Part shown: positions 36,085 through 44,145 of the stretch, one piece after another | Position numbering within the stretch: position 1 is the stretch's first letter | Layout of the letters: each line of letters begins with the position of its first letter | Source: Legionella quinlivanii | GTDB taxonomy: Bacteria > Pseudomonadota > Gammaproteobacteria > Legionellales > Legionellaceae | Assembly (NCBI RefSeq): GCF_900461555.1 | Contig: NZ_UGOX01000001.1 | Span: 1,315,501-1,379,500 of the forward strand | Direction of reading: 5' to 3' | DNA length: 64,000 nt | The notes under the pieces: generated by a model | The model's database searches: none | What the model saw: only the letters and a program-made list of their open reading frames with translations | Told to the model about the DNA's origin: nothing | Translations under genes and position numbers: made by a program

Positions 36085-37710
36085 TTAACTGCCTGTTAGT
36101 ATTTCATTCAAGATTTGTTCCAGTTTATTTTGTGGATCAGTTTCTTTTTCTATCGTTCGCCAGGCGATATGACCATCCGGCCGTACCAAAACAGCACCTG
36201 ATTGGGTCAGTTCATAGACTTTAAGCCAGTTTCCCTGGGGGGCTTGAAGCTCTCCTTTCTCGCCAATACGATAACTTTTTATTGGATATTTATTGCTAAT
36301 GGCGCTTACAGCATTATGCCATTTTTCATTTGAGTCAGTGCTGAGCAGTACGAAATGGTTATCGAATAAATCAAGGGTAGAGATGGAGATACCATTTTTT
36401 TCCAGAGGATAATGCGGCGCTCTGCTTCCTGGATAGGTAGAGGGCTGATAATCGGAGGTGTTAGGAGAGGGCGGCGGGTTGTTTTCCTTAATCATTGCAC
36501 CGCATTCATATCGAAAACCGATATCCAGTCCTACCTGGTTCAAGTGCTCATTTTGCTCTTCCAGAGCCGCTGACATGGTTTCATAGTCTTCGTTATAGAT
36601 AGCTTCAAAAATTCGGGTGAAGCGCATTGCATTTTTTGTGCTCCAGGCAATATTATTCTCGGCAATTGGAGCGCGCTCATCATAATAGGTGTCAAGCAGG
36701 GAAGGAGTAGCATAACCTTTAATAACAGCAGCAAGCTTCCAGGCGAGATTATGTGCATCCTGCACACCGGTATTCATTCCAAGTCCCCCCGTGGGCGGCA
36801 AACGGTGGGCGGCATCGCCGGCCAGGATAATTCTGCCTTTACGGTAATTTTCAGCAATCAAGGCAGCCATAGTCCAGAACGCTTTATTAATCAGCTTGAT
36901 CTGGATGGAATTATCATCCACAAGGTTTTCAATGAGTTCAATACAGAATTGATCAGTAAAACTTTCCCTGGTCAATTCAGGAATGTGATCATAGCGCACG
37001 CCAACCAGCCACCGTTTGGAGCCATCCTTGGAGAGCAGGGAGGTTCCCATAATATCTTTTCGGGTAAACATAAAGCCAACACTGGGTCTGTCACTTAAAT
37101 ATTTTGATAAATCCATTTCACAATAGATGTTACAAAACTCTCCCAGATTATCCTTACCCTGCATGCCGATGCCTAATAACGGCCGAGTGCTGGAATTGGC
37201 ACCATCGGCGGCAACCACATATTCTGACTGCATGAGATATTGTTTTTGAGAAACAGTATCGAGTACCGTAGTTTTTACCCCCGTCTCATCCTGCTCAAAG
37301 TTAATCATTCTGGCATTAAAATAGCACTGGATCTGCGGGTAGCTTTTCGCTGCCGCAAGTAAGACTTCTTCGACCCAATCCTGTGAAATCACAGCTACTT
37401 CTGTCGGGCTGTAGGAAGACGGTCTTGGTTTTGCATTGACCCGGGTTAATTCTTTACCCTGCAGAGACTCAAGCCAGATAAATCGATGAGCCTCGGCAGG
37501 GAGCTGATATTGACGCAGTTCTGACTCCAGCCCCCACAATCGAAAAATTTCCATTGTTCGAGTATTAACCCCTCTTGCCTTGGGATGATTGGTGGTGCCT
37601 GGATGTTTTTCAATGACGACTGACTGAATACCTTGCCTGGCAAGGCCAATAGCGGTACTTAAGCCCACTGGACCAGCACCTATAATAAGTACCTGAGTTC
37701 TTTGTTCCAT
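36085..37710 (-). CDS. FAD-dependent aromatic monooxygenase (class A, PheA/TfdB-like)
   Basis: Hydroxylates an aromatic or polyketide-like ring with NAD(P)H and O2. 541 residues: FAD Rossmann motif VLIIGAGPVGLSTAIGLARQG (7-27), the DG motif region (VVAADGANSSTRPLLGI) and the GD motif GRIILAGDAAHRLPPTGGLGMNTGVQDAHNLAWKL. The C-terminal ~130 residues form a thioredoxin-like domain as in phenol hydroxylase relatives. Substrate unknown. The next gene on the strand is an outer-membrane protein of the phenol-pathway MetA type, which suggests uptake and attack of an aromatic compound; that link is inference. Confidence 0.88.
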   Translation of the reverse strand: MEQRTQVLIIGAGPVGLSTAIGLARQGIQSVVIEKHPGTTNHPKARGVNTRTMEIFRLWGLESELRQYQLPAEAHRFIWLESLQGKELTRVNAKPRPSSYSPTEVAVISQDWVEEVLLAAAKSYPQIQCYFNARMINFEQDETGVKTTVLDTVSQKQYLMQSEYVVAADGANSSTRPLLGIGMQGKDNLGEFCNIYCEMDLSKYLSDRPSVGFMFTRKDIMGTSLLSKDGSKRWLVGVRYDHIPELTRESFTDQFCIELIENLVDDNSIQIKLINKAFWTMAALIAENYRKGRIILAGDAAHRLPPTGGLGMNTGVQDAHNLAWKLAAVIKGYATPSLLDTYYDERAPIAENNIAWSTKNAMRFTRIFEAIYNEDYETMSAALEEQNEHLNQVGLDIGFRYECGAMIKENNPPPSPNTSDYQPSTYPGSRAPHYPLEKNGISISTLDLFDNHFVLLSTDSNEKWHNAVSAISNKYPIKSYRIGEKGELQAPQGNWLKVYELTQSGAVLVRPDGHIAWRTIEKETDPQNKLEQILNEILTGS

Positions 37711-37726
37711 AGTTTTCCTGGGGAAA

Positions 37727-38551
37727 TTAAATCATAAAGGAAATACCCGCTCCGAAGTAATTTTCAAAAGAGCCGGGATAGCCGCTTATGCGCTGGCCAG
37801 CGTTAATATCGATAATAATGGACGGGGTTATCAGAAACAGTATCCCCGCATCGGCATTGAATCCACTATGTTCACCAGGACCTGTTTTGGTTTCACCATA
37901 CACTTCACCGTAGGCGCTCAGGCGATCACTTAATGAATAACTGAGCACAAAATCCGGAATAAAGTTGTTATATCGTTCACCGCCATTAAAGCACGATTCT
38001 GTTAAGCTGCTGACGCCAAGCATTGTAGTAACACTCCACTTGGGATTAATAGTATAAGTCAGAATGGCGTTGGCGCCTCCGCCTGCCGACTTGCTTCCAT
38101 AAGCTGCGCTGCCATCGGGGAAAAATAATTCCGCTTCTACCGCAATGACCCATTTATTATTGTTGACCAGCATATGCTTTAAGCCGGCCATCGTTTCGCT
38201 GTTTCCATAACGGGGAGAAAAGGATTGCTGATTATAGGTTGGCCAAAGTACATATAGCTCGTTGTTTCCCGGTAAACCGAAACGTGTTTCCATGTTAGGG
38301 TAAGTCTGTAATGTACCATCGCTATCGGTCAGGCGCTGATATTGATAACCCGATTCAATAATGACTGACTTCCAGGGAACCGTACAGGAGCTGTCGGCAT
38401 AATTAGGCCGGTCAATGAGATTTAAAAAGGCGGTTGGACCAGAACAGGAACTAACCGGTTCATCGGCTAAAGCGGAATTTGAAGCAATTAGAAAAGCGAG
38501 AATAGAGCGAGTTAGCCAGATTTTACCGGGTTGAAGAGGTCCATAAGCCAT
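37727..38551 (-). CDS. Outer-membrane protein of the phenol-degradation MetA type
   Basis: 274 residues with an N-terminal export signal (SILAFLIASNSALA) and a beta-barrel-like pattern of alternating strands ending in an aromatic-hydrophobic terminus (NYFGAGISFMI). The sequence SVIIESGYQYQRL, TRFGLPGNNELYVLWPTYN, GLKHMLVNNNKWVIAVEAELFFPDG and LSYSLSDRLSAYGEVYGE follow the pattern of the family named after MetA of phenol catabolism (putative transporters). Only 16 bases separate it from the monooxygenase start, so the two are likely an operon. Confidence 0.72.
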   Translation of the reverse strand: MAYGPLQPGKIWLTRSILAFLIASNSALADEPVSSCSGPTAFLNLIDRPNYADSSCTVPWKSVIIESGYQYQRLTDSDGTLQTYPNMETRFGLPGNNELYVLWPTYNQQSFSPRYGNSETMAGLKHMLVNNNKWVIAVEAELFFPDGSAAYGSKSAGGGANAILTYTINPKWSVTTMLGVSSLTESCFNGGERYNNFIPDFVLSYSLSDRLSAYGEVYGETKTGPGEHSGFNADAGILFLITPSIIIDINAGQRISGYPGSFENYFGAGISFMI

Positions 38552-38705
38552 TTTGCGATCCTGCGTGATAACCAGAGAGTTTTCTAGTTTGTCATTTTGC
38601 CTGTATAGAATTAAAGATGCAATGCAGTGTTGCTCAGTTAATCGGTCTGAATTTAAAAATAGAAAGTTGAGCGCGTCTTACAGAAGCCGCGCTTCCAAGG
38701 TTTAG

Positions 38706-39707
38706 CTAGGCTGTAGCAACGGCAGCCATCGGAGGTTGGTATAAACTGGTTTTTAATTCGGTTAAATTATTTATAAAGTCGCTTTCATTTTTCCAGTGCA
38801 ACCCTTCTTTACTCATGGTTTTCAACAGGAGAGTACGGAATGAATGGGGGTAAGTATTGCCATTTTTGTTATTATTTTCCAGGAAGTCCAATAGGAACCC
38901 TGCAGTGTTTTCCTCTTTTTGGGTAAATAATTTATCAAAAAAATCAATCGCTCTCTTTTGCCCTTCTGGACCGTGGCGGTGAAAAATGGATATTTTTGAC
39001 CAGAAGCGATTACTGTAATTTAGATATTCATCCAATGCTTGCCTGGTACAGGCTTTGAGACTATCGCTGCTGTAAGGACTAACTTTTACTTCAGCGTGTA
39101 CATCTTTTGGGATACCTAATGTAAAATCAGGTGCATTGCGAATTACATAATGCGTGCTGATATGGCTCACTTTATCGAGCAGATTAACCTTGGAGGAAGG
39201 GTGTGTAGCGGCGAAAATGTTTTCGTAAGTATCATCATAAAATTCAAGATGAGTGTTTGAGTAATTAAGCCCATGAAAAACTTTCAAGTAAGACAGAATA
39301 TTCAGTATTTGAGTATTTTTTCCCTCAGGCATCACAGCGCCCAAGTGGGTATCGAAGTCTGTGGGTTGAAGGCTTGAAATCACAATAGGATGTGGAAGGC
39401 CTTCTGCCATGTACACCGAAAGCCTGGTATGTTCAAAATCAAAGCTCTCGGCCAGTGTTAAGGGCTTTTCTAGTGCATATTCAATGTAGCTTTTTACATA
39501 CTCGGGATCATCATGATAAGTGGCGATTGCGGAAAGTCTCTTATCTGTAAATTTGAAATAATCCATTACGCCTGTCTTGATATTGGTTGCTGGTGTGAAT
39601 TGCTTCCGAGCTATGGGGTTGAAAGTATGATGCCTGGTAATGGTTTGATCAAAATCGAAAACAGCAATTTCACTAATATCAGTTGAATCGAAATTCCATG
39701 CGGGCAT
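38706..39707 (-). CDS. HAD-like phosphatase domain protein, possible effector
   Basis: 333 residues. The N-terminus has HAD motif I, AVFDFDQTITRHHTF (Asp18, Asp20), with the acid pair for phosphoaspartyl catalysis. HPIVISSLQPTDFD at about 108-120 could be motif II (Ser). LEFYDDTYENIFAA at about 160 holds an acidic pair suitable for motif IV. The C-terminal half is helical and unlike known phosphatases. No signal peptide. Several Legionella effectors are HAD or related phosphatases, so translocation is possible, but no specific signal is visible. The end of the gene lies after a run of small residues (PPMAAVATA). Confidence 0.68.
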   Translation of the reverse strand: MPAWNFDSTDISEIAVFDFDQTITRHHTFNPIARKQFTPATNIKTGVMDYFKFTDKRLSAIATYHDDPEYVKSYIEYALEKPLTLAESFDFEHTRLSVYMAEGLPHPIVISSLQPTDFDTHLGAVMPEGKNTQILNILSYLKVFHGLNYSNTHLEFYDDTYENIFAATHPSSKVNLLDKVSHISTHYVIRNAPDFTLGIPKDVHAEVKVSPYSSDSLKACTRQALDEYLNYSNRFWSKISIFHRHGPEGQKRAIDFFDKLFTQKEENTAGFLLDFLENNNKNGNTYPHSFRTLLLKTMSKEGLHWKNESDFINNLTELKTSLYQPPMAAVATA

Positions 39708-39861
39708 AGGCTTACCTTATTTGTCAAATGCGAAAATTATACGGGATATAAATTAAGGAATGCTTAAGAAGGGCAAAATATTGTCAGTAAATTTGTAACT
39801 TACTTGCTAAAAAAAGTGCTGGGTGGGATAGTAGATAATGGTGCTTACTTAAGATATTTAG
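39708..39861. other. Upstream region of the HAD-like gene
   Basis: 154 bases between the leftward HAD-like gene and palindromic repeat copy 3. On the minus strand a TATAAT lies about 35 bases before the gene; I see no good -35. Nothing else recognised. Confidence 0.35.
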
Positions 39862-40125
39862 CTACATCCTTCGGCCAAGCCCTGAAAGATGGTCACAAAA
39901 ATTAACCATCCTATTAGAGCCTACGTACCCCGCTTTATGCGGGGTATCCATAACAATGGTAGTGAGTTTTAAAATGCTTTTGCCATCAGACGCATTGCCT
40001 GGATACCCCGCATAAAGCGGGGTACGTAGGCTCTTAAGGGTACGTAGGCTCTTAGGGGTACGTAGGCTCTAATAGGATGGTTAAATTTTTTGACCATCTC
40101 TCAGAGACAAGCCGAGGGACGTAGG
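39862..40125. repeat. Nested palindromic repeat, copy 3 (most complete)
   Basis: Outer arms: TCGGCCAAGCCCTGAAAGAT with TTAACCATCCTATTAGAGCC on the left (39871-39920) and the inverted GGCTCTAATAGGATGGTTAA with ATCTCTCAGAGACAAGCCGA on the right (40066-40115). Inner hairpins are CCCCGC-TTTAT-GCGGGG (39928-39944) and CCCCGC-ATAAA-GCGGGG (40006-40022). The centre is GTAGTGAGTTTTAAAATGC and ATCAGACGCATTGCCTGG. The right arm has three GGTACGTAGGCTCTTA units of about 19 bases. The last bases, GACGTAGG, mirror CTACATCC on the left. Confidence 0.9.
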
Positions 40126-40201
40126 ACTAAGGGTTAAAGCCTTAAGTTAGTGCCATTAGGATAGTAACTTTATCGAAGATCTCATCAAGGACAACGAGTT
40201 C

Positions 40202-41269
40202 ATGAGCTATGTACGAACGTTTATCTTATTATTGCTTACTGCCTCGAAACCTCTTTTCGCGCTCTCTGCATTGGAAGCAAAAATAGATAGCATGGTCCAG
40301 ACTGCCATGCAGGAAAATCATATTCCTGGCCTGGCTCTCGCTGTAGTGCAAAATGGTCAGCCTTTGCTAATCAAAGGATATGGTAATGCGCAATTGAAGC
40401 CTTCAAGGCCCGTTTCAACAAAAACTTTATTTGCGATAGGTTCCATTTCCAAGGTATACACTGCCTTTGCGATCATGAAATTAGTTCAGGAAGGTAAGGT
40501 AGGGCTTGATGATTCTATTCTGAAGTACCTTCCGAAGGCTCCCGCCGCCTGGCGCGCAGTGACTATCCGCGAGCTTCTGTCGCATACCAGTGGTATTCCC
40601 CAGCATCAGGGACCTCATTTACCCTGGCAACGGGTCTGGCAGCAGCTGACCAAGCGGCCAATGCAGTTTGCACCCGGTACAAATACCCGCTATAACAATT
40701 TTGGTTTTATTGTTTTAGGAAGGGTGATAGAACAAGTCAGCGGACAAAGCCTTGCCAGCTATTTTCAAACTATAATTTTCAATCCACTCAATTTAAGCCA
40801 AACCGGCTTCCCGGCAACGCTAAATCCCCCGGGATTAGCAGATGGCTTTCATTTTGTTAATGGCAAGTATGTTCCCGCACCGAACCGCAAACCCTGGCAG
40901 CAAATGTGGGGATCGGGAGGAATCGTCTCAAATATTGAAGACATGGCGAAATGGGATATGGCAATGAGTGCCGGCAAAATTCTAAGCCCTCAAACTTACC
41001 TGCAAATGTGGCGGCCAGTTACTCTGATAAATGGGCAGCCCAGCGGTCGAAATGGATTGTTCTGGTCATTGGGATGGCAGGTTTCTTATCGAAACAACAA
41101 ACTGGTTGCCCAAAAAGATGGTGCTATCCGCGGATATAGCAGTTTCATCATTCGCCACATTGATGACCAAGTATCAATTATCCTATTAACCAATACGAAT
41201 AAAGTTCGCCTGCCCAGACTGGCAAAACAAATTTTTCAGGCTGTTAAGGGAATTGAAACAACTCAATAG
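40202..41269 (+). CDS. Beta-lactamase-family serine hydrolase (class C-like)
   Basis: Exported serine hydrolase of 355 residues with a signal peptide (FILLLLTASKPLFA). The active-site SxxK is Ser81-Ile-Ser-Lys84 (AIGSISKVYTAFA), the YxN is Tyr164-Asn-Asn166 (TRYNNFGFIVLG), and a third motif may be KDGAIRGYSS near 305. VTIRELLSHTSGIP is typical of the family. These proteins include esterases, D-aminopeptidases and LACTB-like peptidases as well as AmpC, so penicillin hydrolysis is not implied. The gene begins 76 bases after palindromic repeat copy 3. Confidence 0.9.
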   Translation: MSYVRTFILLLLTASKPLFALSALEAKIDSMVQTAMQENHIPGLALAVVQNGQPLLIKGYGNAQLKPSRPVSTKTLFAIGSISKVYTAFAIMKLVQEGKVGLDDSILKYLPKAPAAWRAVTIRELLSHTSGIPQHQGPHLPWQRVWQQLTKRPMQFAPGTNTRYNNFGFIVLGRVIEQVSGQSLASYFQTIIFNPLNLSQTGFPATLNPPGLADGFHFVNGKYVPAPNRKPWQQMWGSGGIVSNIEDMAKWDMAMSAGKILSPQTYLQMWRPVTLINGQPSGRNGLFWSLGWQVSYRNNKLVAQKDGAIRGYSSFIIRHIDDQVSIILLTNTNKVRLPRLAKQIFQAVKGIETTQ

Positions 41270-41360
41270 ACTCAAATTGATTATTGAATGTTCATAACCG
41301 CTTGAACAAGTTCTTCCGTCAAGGTATAAAGAGCCTCGCGGTTATTACAAGGTGTACTCA

Positions 41361-41708
41361 ATGAAAAAAATTATTCTCATGACTTTATTTGTTTTCCTGT
41401 CCTTCGGATTGATTGTAAGCGAAGCCTCTGCAAAGCGATTCGGTGGTGGAAGAGGATTTGGTTCCTATCGAAGTAAAACGCTTTTCTCGAGAAATGTGTC
41501 TGCCAAAAAACCATCCACAACGAATAAGACCAGCCGCTTTCGCAGTGGTCTAAGCGGTTTTTTATTAGGAGGCTTACTGGCTAGTCTGTTTTTCCACAAC
41601 GGCCTTGGAACCGCTTTATTCAGCTGGATGCTGATAGGCCTTATTGTGGCTGTTGTGCTGGGTTTATTGGCGAAACGCCGTCAACAAGACTTCAGAAACA
41701 GGCATTAA
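41361..41708 (+). CDS. Small exported membrane protein with Tim44-like N-terminal region only
   Basis: 115 residues from ATG 41361 (AAGGTG upstream; the GTG 9 bases earlier is less likely). Signal peptide KIILMTLFVFLSFGLIVSEASA is followed by KRFGGGRGFGSYRS and a linker, then one or two hydrophobic helices (LSGFLLGGLLASLFF, WMLIGLIVAVVLGLLA) and a basic end. Proteins with AKRFGGGxSFG, a linker and GxxxGGLLAGLLF helices are usually followed by a Tim44-like domain; here the protein ends first. It may be a natural short form or a truncated paralogue. A strong hairpin follows. Confidence 0.72.
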   Translation: MKKIILMTLFVFLSFGLIVSEASAKRFGGGRGFGSYRSKTLFSRNVSAKKPSTTNKTSRFRSGLSGFLLGGLLASLFFHNGLGTALFSWMLIGLIVAVVLGLLAKRRQQDFRNRH

Positions 41709-41713
41709 TGAAA

Positions 41714-41745
41714 ATCCCCTGGATTTAGAGTCAAATCCAGGGGAT
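41714..41745. terminator. Bidirectional terminator hairpin
   Basis: Perfect 13-bp stem ATCCCCTGGATTT (41714-41726) with AAATCCAGGGGAT (41733-41745), 6-base loop, between converging genes. Rightwards it is followed by a T-rich stretch (TTTGTTGTTTA). Leftwards the strand runs into TTTTCATT, so it can serve both. Confidence 0.8.
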
Positions 41746-41770
41746 AGAATTTGTTGTTTATGATTGACTC

Positions 41771-43273
41771 TTACAGAAAGTCTTTCATCACATTGAATTG
41801 ATAAGAATCCGGTTTAACGCGCAGATTATAGCCGCCCCATCCATGACCGGTAGACCAGATAGTCCAACCTGCAAAGCCGTAGTCCTTACCCTTGGCGCTA
41901 TTTTCCTGCAGATATTGCATGAATTGCTTCAGGGGAGCACTGCAACTGCCGGCGTTGGTTCCGGTGCCGAACTCTGTAACCATGGCCTTTAATTGATTCT
42001 CTTGTAAGTAATCAACGAATTCATCAAGATTAAAGGCATTCGGCCCTTTGGTGGTCAAATCCTGCAGGCAGTCGTTATGTGTACCGCTATAATCACTATC
42101 CAGATATTGATGGACATTAATCAGTATCTTTGAAAGATCGGTAATGCCGGCTTCAGCAAAATTTTCACGGGTAAATAATGTGGCATTGGAGTAGGTTTGC
42201 CCATCGCTTCCAGTCCACTGATAAGTCGTCCATGAGTGCAGTCCGGTCCAGCTGTTGCCTTCAACCAGAATATAACCCTGGAACCCTTTATTACGCAGGT
42301 ATTTGATTAAATCAGCCTGAATAGTAAATACTTTATCATCCGGAATACCCACGGGTTCATTCACTAAATCCAGCATGATATAATTTTTGTCAATCTGGCT
42401 GTCCTGCTGAATCAGATCAACTAATTGTCCCCAGACGGATTCGTAAGCTTTGGAATCAAGTACTAATGTACCGTCCGGGCATGGGCCTTCGGCACCGCAA
42501 CCAGAGTATTGCTCACCAAATTTTGAGTAACGCATATAGGCATGCAGGTCGATAATGGTATTAACCTTGGCATGGCTTAAGCTTTGCAGCAGAGGGCGAA
42601 GATAATTATCATAATAGGATTTGTTAATATCCCCTTTGCCGGCACCATCCAATTGCACATAGCCCCAACTGATTGGTACTCTTACTGTATTCACTCCTGC
42701 TTTAATAAAGGTTTCAGTGTCTTTCAAATCCGAATTCGCTGTGGTTGAATCTTTTTCTGAAAGATTAGGAACGACCACCGGATCAATGGTTTTTCCAAAT
42801 TCAAGGCCCGATAAATTAATCCCCGCAAACTGCCAGTAGCTATTTTCTTTTGGGTTGGGGAGATTCATATTGGAGTCGATAGGGGTGTAATCGATAGCTC
42901 CTGTAACCACTCCGCGGCTATCAATCTGGCGATCTTTATAGGTAATATGGACTCCTTCAGGCGGAGTATAGGCGCTTATGGCATTGTTGCCTGAGTTATT
43001 GATGTTAAATCCTATATAGCCGAGATAGGTGTTATCGCTTGAGCAACCCCCAAAACGGAGTGTAGCGCCCGCATAGTATTGATTGCCGGATGCTGCATTG
43101 GCATCCCCGGATTGTCCTGGAGCGAGGGGGAGGGTGACGGTTCCGCCTTCATTCTGAATACAAATATAGGGTTTGACTGATCCGCCAGGCCCGACACCGG
43201 CGATGCTGTTAGTCATCGAAGCGGCATAACTAATGCCTGGTAGTAACAAAACAACAGGTATTATCTTAAGCAT
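41771..43273 (-). CDS. GH5 family endoglucanase (cellulase), secreted
   Basis: Hydrolyses beta-1,4-glucan outside the cell. 500 residues with a signal peptide (KIIPVVLLLPGISYA). The GH5 catalytic domain starts around 145 (FAGINLSGLEFGK): NTVRVPISW, IDLHAY, the acid/base Glu in LDLVNEPVG (about 306), HQYLDSDYSGTH, and the nucleophile Glu in MVTEFGTGTN (about 435), then WTIWSTGHGWGG. Residues ~20-140 are a separate beta-rich module with cysteines that I cannot name; it may bind carbohydrate. Secreted GH5 cellulase is known in Legionella. Divergent from a LuxR-type regulator. Confidence 0.93.
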   Translation of the reverse strand: MLKIIPVVLLLPGISYAASMTNSIAGVGPGGSVKPYICIQNEGGTVTLPLAPGQSGDANAASGNQYYAGATLRFGGCSSDNTYLGYIGFNINNSGNNAISAYTPPEGVHITYKDRQIDSRGVVTGAIDYTPIDSNMNLPNPKENSYWQFAGINLSGLEFGKTIDPVVVPNLSEKDSTTANSDLKDTETFIKAGVNTVRVPISWGYVQLDGAGKGDINKSYYDNYLRPLLQSLSHAKVNTIIDLHAYMRYSKFGEQYSGCGAEGPCPDGTLVLDSKAYESVWGQLVDLIQQDSQIDKNYIMLDLVNEPVGIPDDKVFTIQADLIKYLRNKGFQGYILVEGNSWTGLHSWTTYQWTGSDGQTYSNATLFTRENFAEAGITDLSKILINVHQYLDSDYSGTHNDCLQDLTTKGPNAFNLDEFVDYLQENQLKAMVTEFGTGTNAGSCSAPLKQFMQYLQENSAKGKDYGFAGWTIWSTGHGWGGYNLRVKPDSYQFNVMKDFL

Positions 43274-43309
43274 GATAACCTCGGAAGTGTGTTTCAGTTG
43301 ATATTAATG

Positions 43310-43315
43310 TATAAT
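43310..43315 (+). promoter_or_regulatory. Possible -10 box of the luxR-type gene
   Basis: TATAAT about 50 bases before the preferred start at 43366. The -35 region is poor. If used, transcription would begin near 43322 and the palindrome at 43335-43352 would lie in the early transcribed region, a position suited to repression. Confidence 0.35.
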
Positions 43316-43334
43316 AAATAAACATGCGTGGCTT

Positions 43335-43352
43335 CCTGTCTTTTTTGACAGG
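43335..43352. promoter_or_regulatory. lux-box-like palindrome between cellulase and luxR-type gene
   Basis: CCTGTC-TTTTTT-GACAGG, a perfect 6-bp palindrome with a 6-base centre. The half sites CCTGT and ACAGG with an 8-base gap equal the arrangement in the Vibrio fischeri lux box as I remember it. It is placed between two divergent genes, one of them a LuxR-family regulator. An RNA hairpin role is the alternative. Confidence 0.55.
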
Positions 43353-43365
43353 TATAGGGATGGAA

Positions 43366-44076
43366 ATGCATCGGACTTGTCAGATATTTGCGAGCGCTCA
43401 TTCACTGGACGAACTGAATTCATTGCTTTTTGATTACTTTAACGCGCAGAATATTCACAGTTTTGCTATCACCTACTATCATCGACATACCAAAACAGGA
43501 AACCGGCTAATCTATGACTGGGTGAGCCCCGCTTTAAAAATCTGGCATCAATATTATCTGGAGCAAGGCTATGCGGATATTGACAGAACCCTTGAGTATT
43601 CTGAAAAATCCCTGCTGCCGGTGTTTTGGAATGTCAGTGAGCAATTAGCCAGCGCCAAAAACAAGCGTGAGCAACGGATTCGTCAGGAGTCTCTCGATTA
43701 TGGCCTTGATGTGGGATTAAGTATTCCGGTCTATGGTCCCCAAGGCGACTTTATCGTGCTTGTTTTGCATCAGAAACAAAAAGAAAATGGGCTTGCGAAC
43801 TGGCAGGAAAAGCAATACGAATGGATGATCATTGCAGCGATTTATTTTCAGCAGCTCAGGCATTTTATGGCGCATGAGGCCGTGAAGGATGTACCACTAA
43901 CCCAACGGGAAATGCAGTGTCTTGAATTGACGTCACAGGGATTGAGACTGGAGGCAATTGCAAAAATCCTCGAGGTTTCAAGAAGGACAGTCAATTTTCA
44001 TCTGCAGAATGCTAATAGGAAATTGGGTGTAAATAACAAATATATGGCGATAATACGCTGGCAGGAACAACAATAG
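43366..44076 (+). CDS. LuxR-family transcriptional regulator with autoinducer-binding-type domain (LuxR solo)
   Basis: 236 residues from ATG 43366, chosen because AGGG lies 6 bases upstream; ATG 43360 and ATG 43324 are alternatives, the latter including the palindrome in the coding region. N-terminal ligand domain: YDWVSPALKIWHQYYLEQGYADIDR has the W-x3-Y-x-spacing-D pattern that contacts acyl-homoserine lactones in LuxR/TraR, and PVFWN gives the second Trp. The C-terminal HTH is typical (LTQREMQCLELTSQGLRLEAIA, VSRRTVNFHLQNANRKLGV). No luxI homologue is nearby. The ligand is unknown. Confidence 0.9.
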   Translation: MHRTCQIFASAHSLDELNSLLFDYFNAQNIHSFAITYYHRHTKTGNRLIYDWVSPALKIWHQYYLEQGYADIDRTLEYSEKSLLPVFWNVSEQLASAKNKREQRIRQESLDYGLDVGLSIPVYGPQGDFIVLVLHQKQKENGLANWQEKQYEWMIIAAIYFQQLRHFMAHEAVKDVPLTQREMQCLELTSQGLRLEAIAKILEVSRRTVNFHLQNANRKLGVNNKYMAIIRWQEQQ

Positions 44077-44145
44077 ACAAAAAGCCTTGCTGTATCAGGA
44101 CGACTTGGGTACAGTGCTGCCTATCCAGTGATAAGAGTCTGTGTT

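Noticed and set aside
40202-41269. AmpC-type antibiotic resistance gene
   Set aside because: The SxxK and YxN motifs are shared by esterases and peptidases; nothing specific to AmpC, and no ampR is adjacent.
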